Part shown: positions 52,843 to 61,956 of the stretch, in pieces | Numbering within the stretch: the stretch's first letter is position 1 | Layout: each line of letters opens with the position of its first letter | Notes under the pieces: model-generated | The model's input: the letters and a program-made list of their open reading frames with translations, nothing else | What the model was told of the DNA's origin: nothing | Database searches by the model: none | Assembly: GCA_018333865.1 (NCBI GenBank) | Contig: JAGXSE010000049.1 | Location: 1-64,000 of the forward strand | Length of the DNA stretch: 64,000 nucleotides | From: Syntrophomonadaceae bacterium | GTDB lineage: Bacteria; Bacillota; PH28-bin88 | Reading direction: 5' to 3' | Translations under genes and position numbers: made by a program

Positions 52843-53664
52843 TCAACTTGGCTGCATCCTGCCGATGCTATCTAAAAACCTTAATAATTTATTTCTCTCA
52901 ATCACCTTTGTCAAAGATTTTTTCTCTAAGAACCAATGGAGGCTAAGCAAAAAAAATACTATCCCAGCTTTTAATTCTAGCGGGAATACCCATGCAAACC
53001 CTAAACCTAAAATAGCTCCCAGTACATTTGAACCTGTGTCGCCAAGCATGGCCTTTTCTTTCAAGTCGTATGGCAAGTAGGCAATAGAGGCAGCAACAGG
53101 GCCTGCTAAAAACAAAACTGATTGAGAAAGGCCTGCAACAGCAAGAAGCATTGCCCCGATAGTTAAAAAGGATTTAATTGCCCGGCCTGGACGCAAGTCC
53201 AACATATTCAACGCATTGGCAAAAAAAGCAATAATTAAAGTATCAATCAGTATTTCTATTATCCCGGCAGGCCGGGCAGATGCAACTCCAAATGCTACTG
53301 CTCCGATAGTTATGACCTTCAAACCACCAGTCGTTAGATTCCCGTGCAAAAAACTGTGCAGATGCCCTCCAAAACCCTTGATGTCTTTATCTCCGCACAA
53401 ATCATCAATAAACCCAATTAACGCAATTGACCATGCCAAAAAGAGGATCTGAAAAAAAGGAATCAAGGCGTCGATTGGCAAATAAAAAACTGCTATTAAA
53501 TAAGGAAGGGAAAATCCAAATACGATTGCAATTCCTGTGGCAACGGGAACAGGCCTGCCCCGGTAATTATTCTTCTGTAAGCCAGAGCGAATAAATAAAT
53601 CTATTATCCATGGTGTAATTACCTTCGTAATAATCCAGGAACCCAACGCATACCAGATAATCAA
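52843..53664 (-). CDS. MraY/WecA-like phospho-glycosyltransferase (GT4 membrane type)
   Basis: A 273-residue polytopic protein of the polyprenyl-phosphate N-acetylhexosamine-1-phosphate transferase group. GRPVPVATGIAI, the acidic IGFIDDLCGDKD, NALNMLDLRPGRA and AMLGDTGSNVLGA match the motifs. It is shorter than MraY (about 320 residues) and lacks some loops. It probably starts a lipid-linked glycan or modifies a carrier. TTG start overlaps the GT2 stop. Confidence 0.82.
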   Translation of the reverse strand: MIIWYALGSWIITKVITPWIIDLFIRSGLQKNNYRGRPVPVATGIAIVFGFSLPYLIAVFYLPIDALIPFFQILFLAWSIALIGFIDDLCGDKDIKGFGGHLHSFLHGNLTTGGLKVITIGAVAFGVASARPAGIIEILIDTLIIAFFANALNMLDLRPGRAIKSFLTIGAMLLAVAGLSQSVLFLAGPVAASIAYLPYDLKEKAMLGDTGSNVLGAILGLGFAWVFPLELKAGIVFFLLSLHWFLEKKSLTKVIERNKLLRFLDSIGRMQPS

Positions 53665-54338
53665 TTATGGCCCTCCCTTAAGAAGCAAAAACAAAAAAAA
53701 GCTCTTAAGACATGCCAAAGCTGTTTTCCTCGATGGAGAAAACCTGAAATATCATTTGAAGTAAATCTATGGCTTAACGGAAGCTCAATTTCCATGATCC
53801 GATAACCTTTTCGTGCCGCCTTCAGGGTCTGGCCTACCTCAACACCAAAACCTTTGTTTAATGGCAGACTATCTCTCCAAACCTGGTGTTTCATAATCCT
53901 TTGGCCCGATAATGGAGCCGATGAATCAATGCCTGCCAGCAGTTTTAACCCTAATGAGGCCACATTTTTGACAATTCCAAACCCTGCTTTTGGTTTTGCA
54001 GAGAGAAATTTAGCTATTACCAAGTCCGCTTCTCCATTTAAAACAGGCAAAATTAATGGTCTCAATAATTCAGCACTGTTGCCTAAATCAGCATCGATCA
54101 GGCCAACCACTTCACTGGTAACAAATGGCCCGGCAGCAGTTAATGCCTCGCCTTTACCTGAATTCTTTTCTAGCCTGATAACACTGGCGCCGGTTTCTTC
54201 TGCCAACTCGGCGGTGCGATCGGTTGAACCGTCATCAACTACCAATACTTTGTTTATTTCTGGTATTTTAAAAAGACTCCTGATTGTACATGCTATAGTA
54301 TCCTCTTCGTTGAATGCTGGTATAATTATAGTAACCAA
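53661..54338 (-). CDS. GT2-family glycosyltransferase
   Basis: A 225-residue GT-A glycosyltransferase: TIIIPAFNEEDTI, VLVVDDGSTDRT and LIDADLGNSAELL (the DxD region) are visible, with KGFGVEVGQ as the acceptor-side motif. DPM/DGS-type members use a polyprenyl phosphate acceptor; here the acceptor is unknown. Coupled to the MraY-like gene by a four-base overlap. Confidence 0.85.
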   Translation of the reverse strand: MVTIIIPAFNEEDTIACTIRSLFKIPEINKVLVVDDGSTDRTAELAEETGASVIRLEKNSGKGEALTAAGPFVTSEVVGLIDADLGNSAELLRPLILPVLNGEADLVIAKFLSAKPKAGFGIVKNVASLGLKLLAGIDSSAPLSGQRIMKHQVWRDSLPLNKGFGVEVGQTLKAARKGYRIMEIELPLSHRFTSNDISGFLHRGKQLWHVLRAFFCFCFLREGHN

Positions 54339-54357
54339 TGAGAGAGGTCCCCTTTGG

Positions 54358-55479
54358 CTATAAATTTAATAACATCTGCATCCGGATCAGAGCTAATCTG
54401 AAAAACTGAAATGTGGCTGGAGAGACAGTAAAAACAATTAAAAACAACAGCAATGCCGCTAGAAATATTTCGCCCAGATGCCGGTAAGAGACTGTTGTGC
54501 GATACAATTTACTGACACCTTTAGCGTCAACAAGAATAGAACCTACCTTTAACCGGACTAAAAAAGTACTGGACATGCCTGCCCTGCCCTTTTCAAGAAA
54601 ATCCAGAACATTTGAATGTGCACCCACTAACACAATTAATTCAGCCCCTTTTTCATAAGCCAGAAGCATTGCAATGTCTTCGCTTGTACCTGAAGCAGGG
54701 AAGACCAGGCTGTTAAGTTTAAGCGCTTCTAACCTTTGCAATCCTGGGGCATAGCCGCTGGGGTATGCATGAACAATTAACCTTGCCCCGCATTTTAATG
54801 CTTTATCAGACACACTATCCATATCACCAATTATGATGTCTGGTTTGAAGCCATTTTCTAGCAAAGCATCTGAACCGCCGTCTACACCAATAATAATTGG
54901 ACGAATTTCTTTTATATACCCTCTAATTGTCCATAAATCTTGTTTGTAGTTTTGTCCCCGGGCAACTATTAACACATGTCTGCCATTAAATACCATGTCA
55001 AGCGGTGGAACAGCGCTGCTCCCCAGGAAAAGATCCATTTCTTTTTTAGCGAAATCCATGGTGTTTTCTATAAACCGGGCAAACTCACCGATAAAATTTT
55101 GTTTCGCCGATTCCATTTCCGATATTATATCTGATTGTCGCAATACCTTTCCTTTAAATTGTTTTATTGGGCTAAGGATAATATAGCCATCATCAATAAT
55201 AATATTCTGTCCGTCTACTACCGAATCTATTATTTTTTCGTCAATGTTATCTATTAAAGGAATGCCTGCCTTGATTAATAACAATGGTCCTTTGTTTGGA
55301 AATCTTCCACTGATCGAAGTATCAGCATTAATAACAGCGATAACCTTGGCCTCAACTAGGGATTGGGCAGCAGTTTCATCCAAATCCTTATGTTTTATCA
55401 GGGCAATTTCATAGGGTTCTAACCTTTTTACTAAATCTTTAGTTTTTCTTCCAACCCTTACCTTCCCTTTAATTACCAT
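54358..55479 (-). CDS. steA: Putative cytokinetic ring protein SteA
   Basis: A 373-residue protein with an N-terminal region (IALIKHKDLDETAAQSLVEAKV), a thiamine-pyrophosphokinase-like catalytic fold (GVDGGSDALLENGFKPDIIIGDMDS) and a C-terminal membrane span. This matches SteA of Actinobacteria and Clostridia, where it takes part in cell separation; the activity is not established. It follows spo0A after a terminator. Confidence 0.85.
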   Translation of the reverse strand: MVIKGKVRVGRKTKDLVKRLEPYEIALIKHKDLDETAAQSLVEAKVIAVINADTSISGRFPNKGPLLLIKAGIPLIDNIDEKIIDSVVDGQNIIIDDGYIILSPIKQFKGKVLRQSDIISEMESAKQNFIGEFARFIENTMDFAKKEMDLFLGSSAVPPLDMVFNGRHVLIVARGQNYKQDLWTIRGYIKEIRPIIIGVDGGSDALLENGFKPDIIIGDMDSVSDKALKCGARLIVHAYPSGYAPGLQRLEALKLNSLVFPASGTSEDIAMLLAYEKGAELIVLVGAHSNVLDFLEKGRAGMSSTFLVRLKVGSILVDAKGVSKLYRTTVSYRHLGEIFLAALLLFLIVFTVSPATFQFFRLALIRMQMLLNL

Positions 55480-55541
55480 GCCTCAAGTCCTCACGGCAGT
55501 TTGCTATGGTTAGTATGCAGAACATTTATAAAATAATACCC

Positions 55542-55570
55542 GAAAAAAATCGAGCCCAGGTAAGGGCTCG
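55542..55570 (-). terminator. terminator of spo0A
   Basis: CGAGCCC and GGGCTCG form a seven-pair stem with a six-base loop, followed by ATTTTTTT on the minus strand, about 54 bases after the spo0A stop. Confidence 0.85.
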
Positions 55571-55623
55571 ATTAAAGAAAATAAGATGATAACAATTACA
55601 CTATTATTACCTTATTTTGATAA

Positions 55624-56394
55624 TTAACTTACTTTGGCTCCAATCCGCAATTTATCGGCAACCATAGCAATAAACTCCGAATTGGTTGGCTTTCCCCTTT
55701 CAACATTTATTGTATATCCAAAGAATTTATTCATCATATCAACATTTCCCCGGTCCCAAGCCAGTTCAATTGCATGTCTGATTGCCCGCTCAACCCTGCT
55801 AGGGGTTGTAAAATATTTCTTGGCAATCATTGGATACAGCTCCTTTGTTACCGCCCCAAGCAAATTGACTTCATCAATAACAAACAAAATCGCGTCCCGT
55901 AAATATTGATAACCTTTTATATGTGCAGGAACCCCCATTTGATGGATTATTTTTGTTACTTCAATGTCAAAGTTTCGGGGTCTTACCGCAGGAGCCGAGG
56001 CTACCGTAGAACTAATCCCATTAGCTAACTGTTTTATTCTGTTTGCCAAAACAGCTAGATCAAAGGGTTTTAGTATATAATAATCTGCCCCTAATTCCAC
56101 AGAGCGATATGTCATTGTCTCTTGCCCTAGGGTAGTCAGGATAATAATCTTTGGCCGATGGGACAATTCCAAGCTATCTATTTTTTCTAATACCCCAATC
56201 CCATCCAAGTGCGGCATGATAATGTCAAGAATAACAACATCCGGTTCTTTTTCTTGAATTAGTTTTAGCGCGTCTAAGCCGTTATAGGCAGTACCAGTTA
56301 AAAAGAAATCATCTTGTCTTCCAATATACTCCTGTAGAATTTCACAGAACTCCCTGTTGTCATCTGCTAATAAAACACTGATTTTTTCTCCCAT
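55624..56394 (-). CDS. spo0A: Sporulation master regulator Spo0A
   Basis: A 256-residue response regulator. The receiver domain has LLADDNREF and the phospho-acceptor Asp57 in [13 protein letters not shown], with Lys in YYILKPFDL. The C-terminal effector domain has [19 protein letters not shown] and the recognition helix region [24 protein letters not shown] precedes the ATG. A SigH promoter and a 0A box lie just upstream. Confidence 0.97.
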   Translation of the reverse strand: MGEKISVLLADDNREFCEILQEYIGRQDDFFLTGTAYNGLDALKLIQEKEPDVVILDIIMPHLDGIGVLEKIDSLELSHRPKIIILTTLGQETMTYRSVELGADYYILKPFDLAVLANRIKQLANGISSTVASAPAVRPRNFDIEVTKIIHQMGVPAHIKGYQYLRDAILFVIDEVNLLGAVTKELYPMIAKKYFTTPSRVERAIRHAIELAWDRGNVDMMNKFFGYTINVERGKPTNSEFIAMVADKLRIGAKVS

Positions 56395-56437
56395 TAAAGT
56401 TCGCCCCCGCTACTGTTAATTTTTAGATAATATACCA

Positions 56438-56465
56438 ATTCGACACTAATAATTGATAATCCTGC
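56438..56465 (-). promoter_or_regulatory. SigH promoter of spo0A with overlapping 0A box
   Basis: On the minus strand GCAGGATTA, a 12-base spacer and GTCGAAT match the SigH consensus at all defined positions. TGTCGAA (56439-56445), the core of a Spo0A box, overlaps the -10 element. The promoter lies within and just after the 3' end of spoIVB, 45 bases before spo0A. Confidence 0.75.
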
Positions 56466-57798
56466 CTTTCATTTTTAGCAATGAAACTTTTCCAAAAAAA
56501 AAAGGAGCGCGAGCTCCTTTTTGTGAGACAAGATAGTCTGCTTCTAAAAGCATCCATTCCGCCATTACTCCATATCCTCTAGTTGGATCGTTTACAAAAA
56601 CATGGGTTATTGCACCAACCAAACGACCATTTTGAATTATAGGACTACCACTCATTCCTTGGATTATTCCTCCGGTTATTGCTAACAATCTCGGATCATT
56701 GACTCTAATAATCATGCCTTTATTATCTGGTTTTCGTTGCGAAAAAACTCTTTCAATTGTAATAGAAAAACTTTCAATTTCATTATTCTTAACAACAGTA
56801 AGGATTTCTGCCTTGCCTGGCTTAACCTGGTGAGCAAAAGCAACTGGTAACGGCTTCATTTTATTTGCTATCGGTTGATCCAGAAAACCAAAAATCCCGA
56901 ATTGAGTATTATTTACAATAGTGCCAGTAGATTCTTCCTCACTCATAAAAAAACCTATTTTCTCGCCAGGCTTACCTTTTTCCCCTGGTTGTATTCCATG
57001 AATTCCTGCCATTACAATTCTGCCACCGTTTACTTCGAGCTGATTCATGCCATCGCCGGTTATTGCATGACCTAATGCACCATAAACTCGGGTCACGGGA
57101 TGAAAAAAAGTCAAAGTCCCAATACCGGCTGCAGCGTTTCTAATATACAATCCAATCCGGTGTTCATTATTCAAAGAGCACTGCTCTCCCTTTACAATAA
57201 TCGAAAATTTTTTGCCACCTCGTAGAATTCTCAATTCGGCACCTTTTGCAGAGTGAGCTGAAATCAACCTTGCGGCCTGTTTCTCATTTAATATTTTTTC
57301 ACCGTTTATCTCTAATATTATATCTCCTGGACGGATATCAACATCTTTTGCAGGACATACTCTTTGACCTTTTGCATTAAGGATTTGAGAGTAACCTGTA
57401 ACTACAACCCCACTTTCAGGCAAGACGACACCGATGGAATGACCACCTGGGAATACTTTTGTTTCAGGCATGACCTCTAAACTGATTTGTTTCAGTGGGA
57501 TAATGTTAAAAAGTCTTAAGTCTAATTTAATCTTTCCAGGCTCAGTGATTATAGTTTCGGGCACCGATAGCTTATATTTTTCTGTTTGTCCACTGGCATG
57601 CCTGACTCTAATATCAATTGCGTCACTTAAGTGTCCGATTTTTGAGAGATTTAGGTTTAAACTCTGTCCGACTGTTATTTTCTGCTCTTCAGGTAACATT
57701 ATTAAATTTCGTGCCTGGGGTGACAAACATAATCCTGCAATAATTAATACTAGCAGTAACTTCGTCAAATGGTTAAAACCATAACACCACCTTGTCAA
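56446..57798 (-). CDS. spoIVB: Stage IV sporulation protein B (SpoIVB peptidase)
   Basis: A 450-residue secreted serine peptidase (S55) that signals from forespore to mother cell to activate SigK processing. An N-terminal membrane anchor is followed by a PDZ domain (DVDIRPGDIILEINGEKI) and the peptidase domain with His in YGALGHAITGDG and Ser in GMSGSPIIQNG. A TTG at 57798 is preferred because AGGAG is eight bases upstream; a GTG at 57807 is too close to it. Confidence 0.94.
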   Translation of the reverse strand: MTRWCYGFNHLTKLLLVLIIAGLCLSPQARNLIMLPEEQKITVGQSLNLNLSKIGHLSDAIDIRVRHASGQTEKYKLSVPETIITEPGKIKLDLRLFNIIPLKQISLEVMPETKVFPGGHSIGVVLPESGVVVTGYSQILNAKGQRVCPAKDVDIRPGDIILEINGEKILNEKQAARLISAHSAKGAELRILRGGKKFSIIVKGEQCSLNNEHRIGLYIRNAAAGIGTLTFFHPVTRVYGALGHAITGDGMNQLEVNGGRIVMAGIHGIQPGEKGKPGEKIGFFMSEEESTGTIVNNTQFGIFGFLDQPIANKMKPLPVAFAHQVKPGKAEILTVVKNNEIESFSITIERVFSQRKPDNKGMIIRVNDPRLLAITGGIIQGMSGSPIIQNGRLVGAITHVFVNDPTRGYGVMAEWMLLEADYLVSQKGARAPFFFGKVSLLKMKGRIINY

Positions 57799-58138
57799 AA
57801 AGATCACTCCTGTTCTGTCAAATAAAAAATACCCTCCTTTAGTTCAGTTAACAATAAGAAAAACTGACAAAGAATTAGCCTATTAAATTTTTAAAAATCG
57901 ATTCAATGCTTTTTATAAATTTTCTTTTTATAAATTGTCCTGCAAAGACAGTTTTGATACTTAGTATTTATTTGAATATAAAGAAGGTATTTTCTTCAGT
58001 AAAAAAGAGACCATAACAAGGTCTCTTCTGGTTCTTTAAAAAAAATTTGCAATTAGGATACAAAAGATGTTAATACGTACTTATTTAAGAATCTTAAAGT
58101 TGTTTTTTACAATTAATTCATAAGCTAATTAATCTAGT
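57799..58138. other. AT-rich intergenic region between recN and spoIVB
   Basis: This 340-base stretch holds the recN terminator (58001-58026) and the spoIVB leader with AGGAGGG near 57833. It is very AT-rich, with repeated TTTATAAA motifs at 57909-57935. A SigF or SigG promoter for spoIVB is expected here, but I could not point to a convincing match. Confidence 0.5.
58001..58026 (-). terminator. terminator of recN
   Basis: AGAGACC and GGTCTCT form a seven-pair stem with a seven-base loop, followed by TTTTTT on the minus strand. Confidence 0.8.
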
Positions 58139-59818
58139 CTAACTTCTCTTTTTGCGCATCTCCTTAGCAAGACTAACAGTGATGGAAGAATTGGTGTTGC
58201 CCCCCATCATTCTAACCAGCTCCTCGATGCATCCTTCTTCGGAAAGTTTGGAAACAACTGTTATTGTTCTTTCCGCGGATTCTACTTTCGCCAAAACAAA
58301 ATGAACATCAGCTTGACTTGCTATCTGAGGCAAATGAGTAACACATATCACCTGCCGCTTTTTTGCTAAAGACTTTAGTTTGCTCGCAACAGCCTGAGCA
58401 GTTCTTCCGCCTATTCCCGTATCAATTTCGTCAAAAATAAGTGTGGGCACATCGTCCAAATCGGAGAATACTGTTTTTATAGCAAGCATTACCCTGGATA
58501 ATTCGCCTCCGGATGCAATTTTCGCCAAAGCTTTAGGAGGTTCACCACGATTTGAAGAAAACAAAAACTCAACTTCCTCCTGTCCAGTCGCATGATACTC
58601 TGACCTTTGGGAAATATTCAAGATTAAATTAGCATAAGGCATCTCCAAGTCATGTAAATTCGAAGCAACTTCTAAAACAAACTTGTTTCCGGCATTACGC
58701 CTTAGCTCGCCAAGCTTGAGACAATGGGTATCATATTTACCAGTTATTCCTACAAGTTCTTCCTCCAAAAAATTTATCCGGTCCTCAGATGTAGAAAGCT
58801 CCTCAAGAGTAACAGCAGCCTGACTGCGGTATTTAAGAACGTCTTCAATCGTATCACCGTATTTTTTCAGCAACTGCTTTATTGAGGCTAATCTCTGCTC
58901 CACCAGGATCAGATCATCTTGGCTGAAGTCTATTGCATCCCTGTATTTTCTTAAATAACTCCCAATCTCTTCAATTACATAACTGATGTTTTCCAGTTCG
59001 TTAACATACTCTAGAAAAGAGGGGTCAATTTTTGCCAATTCCTTTAACGAAGAGATAGATGCACTTACCAAGTCGTACACATTTCCCTGCTCGTTATTGC
59101 CAATTAAACTATTATATGCTTGATCTGTTCCCGAAATAAGCTTTTCTCCGTTAGCCATCAGCCGTTTCCTGGTTTGTAGTTCCAGCTCTTCTCCAGGACA
59201 AAGGCAGGCCCTATCTATTTCTGCAATTTGAAATCTTAAGATTTCTTGCTGCTTTAACCGCTCGCGTTGATTGCCTTTTAATTTGGTTATTTGGGAGTTT
59301 AAAGATTTGATTTGGAAATAAAGATTTTTTACTTTTTCCCTTAAGTCCAATAATTCTTTACCACCGTAGGAGTCTAGTAAAAACAGTTGCTTGGCCGGGC
59401 TTAACAAGGACTGATGATCGTGCTGCCCATGCAGATCAATTAAAAGACGCCCTAAATCCTGGTATGTTGATAGAGGAACAGCTCTTCCGTTGATCCTGCA
59501 TGTGCTTTTGCCGCCTCTGGTAATATCCCTGGAAAGAACAAGATTCTCATCAGATTCATGAGTTATGCCAATAGAATCCAGCATTACGGCTACCTCAGGT
59601 GTTTTCCCACACCAAAACAAACCCTCGACATAAGCCCGGTCTTCCCCCACACGAATATAATCCTGAAAGGCTCTTCCACCGAGCAATACCGCCATAGCAT
59701 CAACGATTATTGATTTACCGGCTCCCGTTTCGCCTGTTAGTACGTTAAGGCCTTCTTCAAAGGTAAGCAGGGCTTTTTGCACAAGAGCAAAGTTCTCGAC
59801 ATGAAACTGCAACAGCAT
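58139..59818 (-). CDS. recN: DNA repair protein RecN
   Basis: A 559-residue SMC-like ATPase. Walker A GETGAGKSIIVDAM is near residue 30, a long coiled coil spans about residues 155-370, and the signature LSRVMLAIK, Walker B PTLIFDEIDTGIGG and VTHLPQIA close the head. It acts in double-strand break repair. It follows argR, the usual order in Firmicutes. Confidence 0.96.
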   Translation of the reverse strand: MLLQFHVENFALVQKALLTFEEGLNVLTGETGAGKSIIVDAMAVLLGGRAFQDYIRVGEDRAYVEGLFWCGKTPEVAVMLDSIGITHESDENLVLSRDITRGGKSTCRINGRAVPLSTYQDLGRLLIDLHGQHDHQSLLSPAKQLFLLDSYGGKELLDLREKVKNLYFQIKSLNSQITKLKGNQRERLKQQEILRFQIAEIDRACLCPGEELELQTRKRLMANGEKLISGTDQAYNSLIGNNEQGNVYDLVSASISSLKELAKIDPSFLEYVNELENISYVIEEIGSYLRKYRDAIDFSQDDLILVEQRLASIKQLLKKYGDTIEDVLKYRSQAAVTLEELSTSEDRINFLEEELVGITGKYDTHCLKLGELRRNAGNKFVLEVASNLHDLEMPYANLILNISQRSEYHATGQEEVEFLFSSNRGEPPKALAKIASGGELSRVMLAIKTVFSDLDDVPTLIFDEIDTGIGGRTAQAVASKLKSLAKKRQVICVTHLPQIASQADVHFVLAKVESAERTITVVSKLSEEGCIEELVRMMGGNTNSSITVSLAKEMRKKRS

Positions 59819-59834
59819 TTCACACTACCTTCCT

Positions 59835-60287
59835 TTATTGCAGTAAATTTAGCATTTCCCTCATTACCTTTTCTACAGCAGCCACAGGTTTAACTATGAT
59901 AAGTATTGTATCGTCTCCGGCAACAGTCCCAATAACATTTGGCCATTCAATCCTATCAAGGCTTGCCGCTACTGCATGAGCAGTTCCTGATAAAGTATGT
60001 ACAACTATCAGGTTTTCACTGAAGTCTAGTTTCACTACATTATCAATAAAAAGTCGCTTCAGACGGTCTCTCGAATTGCTTATCTTAATTTCTTGGGGCA
60101 GTGCATAGTGATAAGAACCAGCAGAATCCGGCACCTTAACCAAACCCAATTCCTTGATATCCCTGGATATGGTAGCCTGAGTTATGATGAAACCTGATTC
60201 CCGCAAAGAATTTGCTAATTCTTCTTGTGTTTCAACTTTGGCGGAAGAAATAATTTCTATTATTTTCCTCTGACGAAGCGACTTCAC
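59835..60287 (-). CDS. argR: Arginine repressor ArgR
   Basis: A 150-residue ArgR/AhrC. The N-terminal winged helix has RQRKIIEIISSAKVETQEEL and TQATISRDIKELGL; the C-terminal hexamer domain includes GTVAGDDTILIIVK, which binds arginine. A GTG start follows TGGAGGTG. Part of the mnmM-argR-recN string. Confidence 0.96.
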   Translation of the reverse strand: MKSLRQRKIIEIISSAKVETQEELANSLRESGFIITQATISRDIKELGLVKVPDSAGSYHYALPQEIKISNSRDRLKRLFIDNVVKLDFSENLIVVHTLSGTAHAVAASLDRIEWPNVIGTVAGDDTILIIVKPVAAVEKVMREMLNLLQ

Positions 60288-60308
60288 GTAACACCTCCAG
60301 AGAGCAAT

Positions 60309-60884
60309 TCATACCTCTGCTGTCTTGTAGACCGCAATCAAGTATGGCGCAGCATTACTTCTGTTAATATACCCCAGACTTACTGCCAAATAAGCTTTCG
60401 GAGACAGGCTTTGCAGATACTCCTCAATAGCCTGGGCTTCCTCTTTACCCCCGGGGTGCCCCGGATACACTACAATGGTTATTACACCGTTTACCAGCAA
60501 AAGCCTCAGTGCTTTTTCCAAAGCACAGAGAGTATTTTCAGCGGTAGTGATTACTTTTTTATCACTTCCAGGCAGATATCCAAGATTAAACATAACTGCT
60601 TTTACCGGCTCAAAAATAAACTCATCCATTTTTTGATGCCCGGCAGCAACTATTTGTACCCAGCTGGAAACACCGTGCTGTTCCAAAGAATGCAAGGTAG
60701 CTTTGATGGCTTCCACTTGACAGTCAAATGCTACCACTTTGCCTGAGCTGCCAACTATTCCAGCCAAAAACAGCGTATCCTTCCCGTTTCCCGCAGTAGC
60801 ATCCACGACAGTATCTCCCAATACAACTACAGCTTTTATTATTTCATGGGAGAGGAAAACTGGACTGCTGAAACTAAGTCTCAT
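60309..60884 (-). CDS. mnmM: tRNA 5-aminomethyl-2-thiouridine-34 methyltransferase MnmM (YtqB family)
   Basis: A 191-residue class I SAM methyltransferase. VVDATAGNGKDTLFLAG is the SAM motif, MFNLGYLPGSDK carries the NLGYLP family block, and VYPGHPGGKEEA is also typical. The Bacillus and Staphylococcus relatives methylate nm5s2U34 in tRNA. It overlaps the nadK stop by 11 bases. Confidence 0.88.
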   Translation of the reverse strand: MRLSFSSPVFLSHEIIKAVVVLGDTVVDATAGNGKDTLFLAGIVGSSGKVVAFDCQVEAIKATLHSLEQHGVSSWVQIVAAGHQKMDEFIFEPVKAVMFNLGYLPGSDKKVITTAENTLCALEKALRLLLVNGVITIVVYPGHPGGKEEAQAIEEYLQSLSPKAYLAVSLGYINRSNAAPYLIAVYKTAEV

Positions 60885-61727
60885 TTCTCCCTCCTTGACG
60901 CAGCTTTTCTCTTAAAACTTCAAAAAAGTTTCTTCCTCCTTTTAAGCGGACCAGATTCGCAGTAAAAGGAGCTCGTTTGACCCTGATCTCGTCGCCTTGA
61001 ATTAATGGAAATCCGTGTTGACCATCTACGGTTAACATGGCTTCTTCTATTTGACCGGTCAGGATTACTCTAACTTGGTGTTCAGGGGAAAATATAACAG
61101 GGCGAGAATATAAAGTATGAGGACATATCGGTGTTAACACTATTACTTCCAATTCCGGAAAAACAATAGGTCCTCCAGCTGACAGGGAATAGGCAGTAGA
61201 ACCAGTCGAGGAAGATAAAATGACACCATCTGCAGGAAAAGACGCTACCAGATGATCCTCTACAAACGTCTCCAGCATAATCATCCGGGAGAAACCGCCT
61301 TTAGTGGCAACAAAATCATTCAATGCGTGAAAATCGGCAACAGGTACCTGGTTACGAATTATCTGGGCCTGAAGCATCATCCTCTTTTCCACCAGAAATT
61401 CACCATTTAATATTTTGGTGAGTACTTGATACATTTCCGGCAGTTCTACTTCAGTTAAGAACCCCAGGCGTCCAAAATTTACGCCAAGTAACGGAGTACC
61501 ATAAGGAGCTGCCAGCCGGGCAGCTTGGAGCAAAGTTCCGTCACCACCTAATACTATTACCATGTCAACCATGCCAGGCAAATCTTCCAAACTAACAGAA
61601 AAACCAGGCGACCCGGCAATAAGTACTTCAAACCCTTTGTCATCCAGCCACAGGGCCAATTCCTTGGTTATTTCGCTGGCATTTTTTTTTTATTATTTAC
61701 AAACAAGCCAATCTTACGCATTTTCAT
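60874..61727 (-). CDS. nadK: NAD kinase, with a frameshift near the N-terminus
   Basis: An NAD kinase whose main frame (60874-61659) has VLGGDGTLLQAARLA (the GGDG motif) and SSSTGSTAYSLSAGGPIV. The true N-terminus, MRKIGLFVNNK, is in another frame starting at 61721 or 61727. The two are joined at a run of ten A on the minus strand (61682-61691): with 8 or 11 A the protein would be continuous through NASEITKEL. It may be a sequencing error in a homopolymer, a real mutation, or a site of polymerase slippage. Coordinates given cover the joined gene. Confidence 0.85.
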
Positions 61728-61956
61728 CCCACCCAAGCATTAATTTTCTGCTTGTGCAACCATCATCTTTAACATCCGCTAATATTATTTTCTAAACAGG
61801 CAGCCACCGCAACAAGTGTTTAGCAGGAAGAGCAAGTTATGCATGTTATTCTACATTAAAATCGTTATTTCCTACTGAAAAAACCCTTTCAATATTTTAA
61901 AGAGAAAAAATCTGGCATCAGTCTCTTTATATGTTTCATGGCACACAACATTTTGA

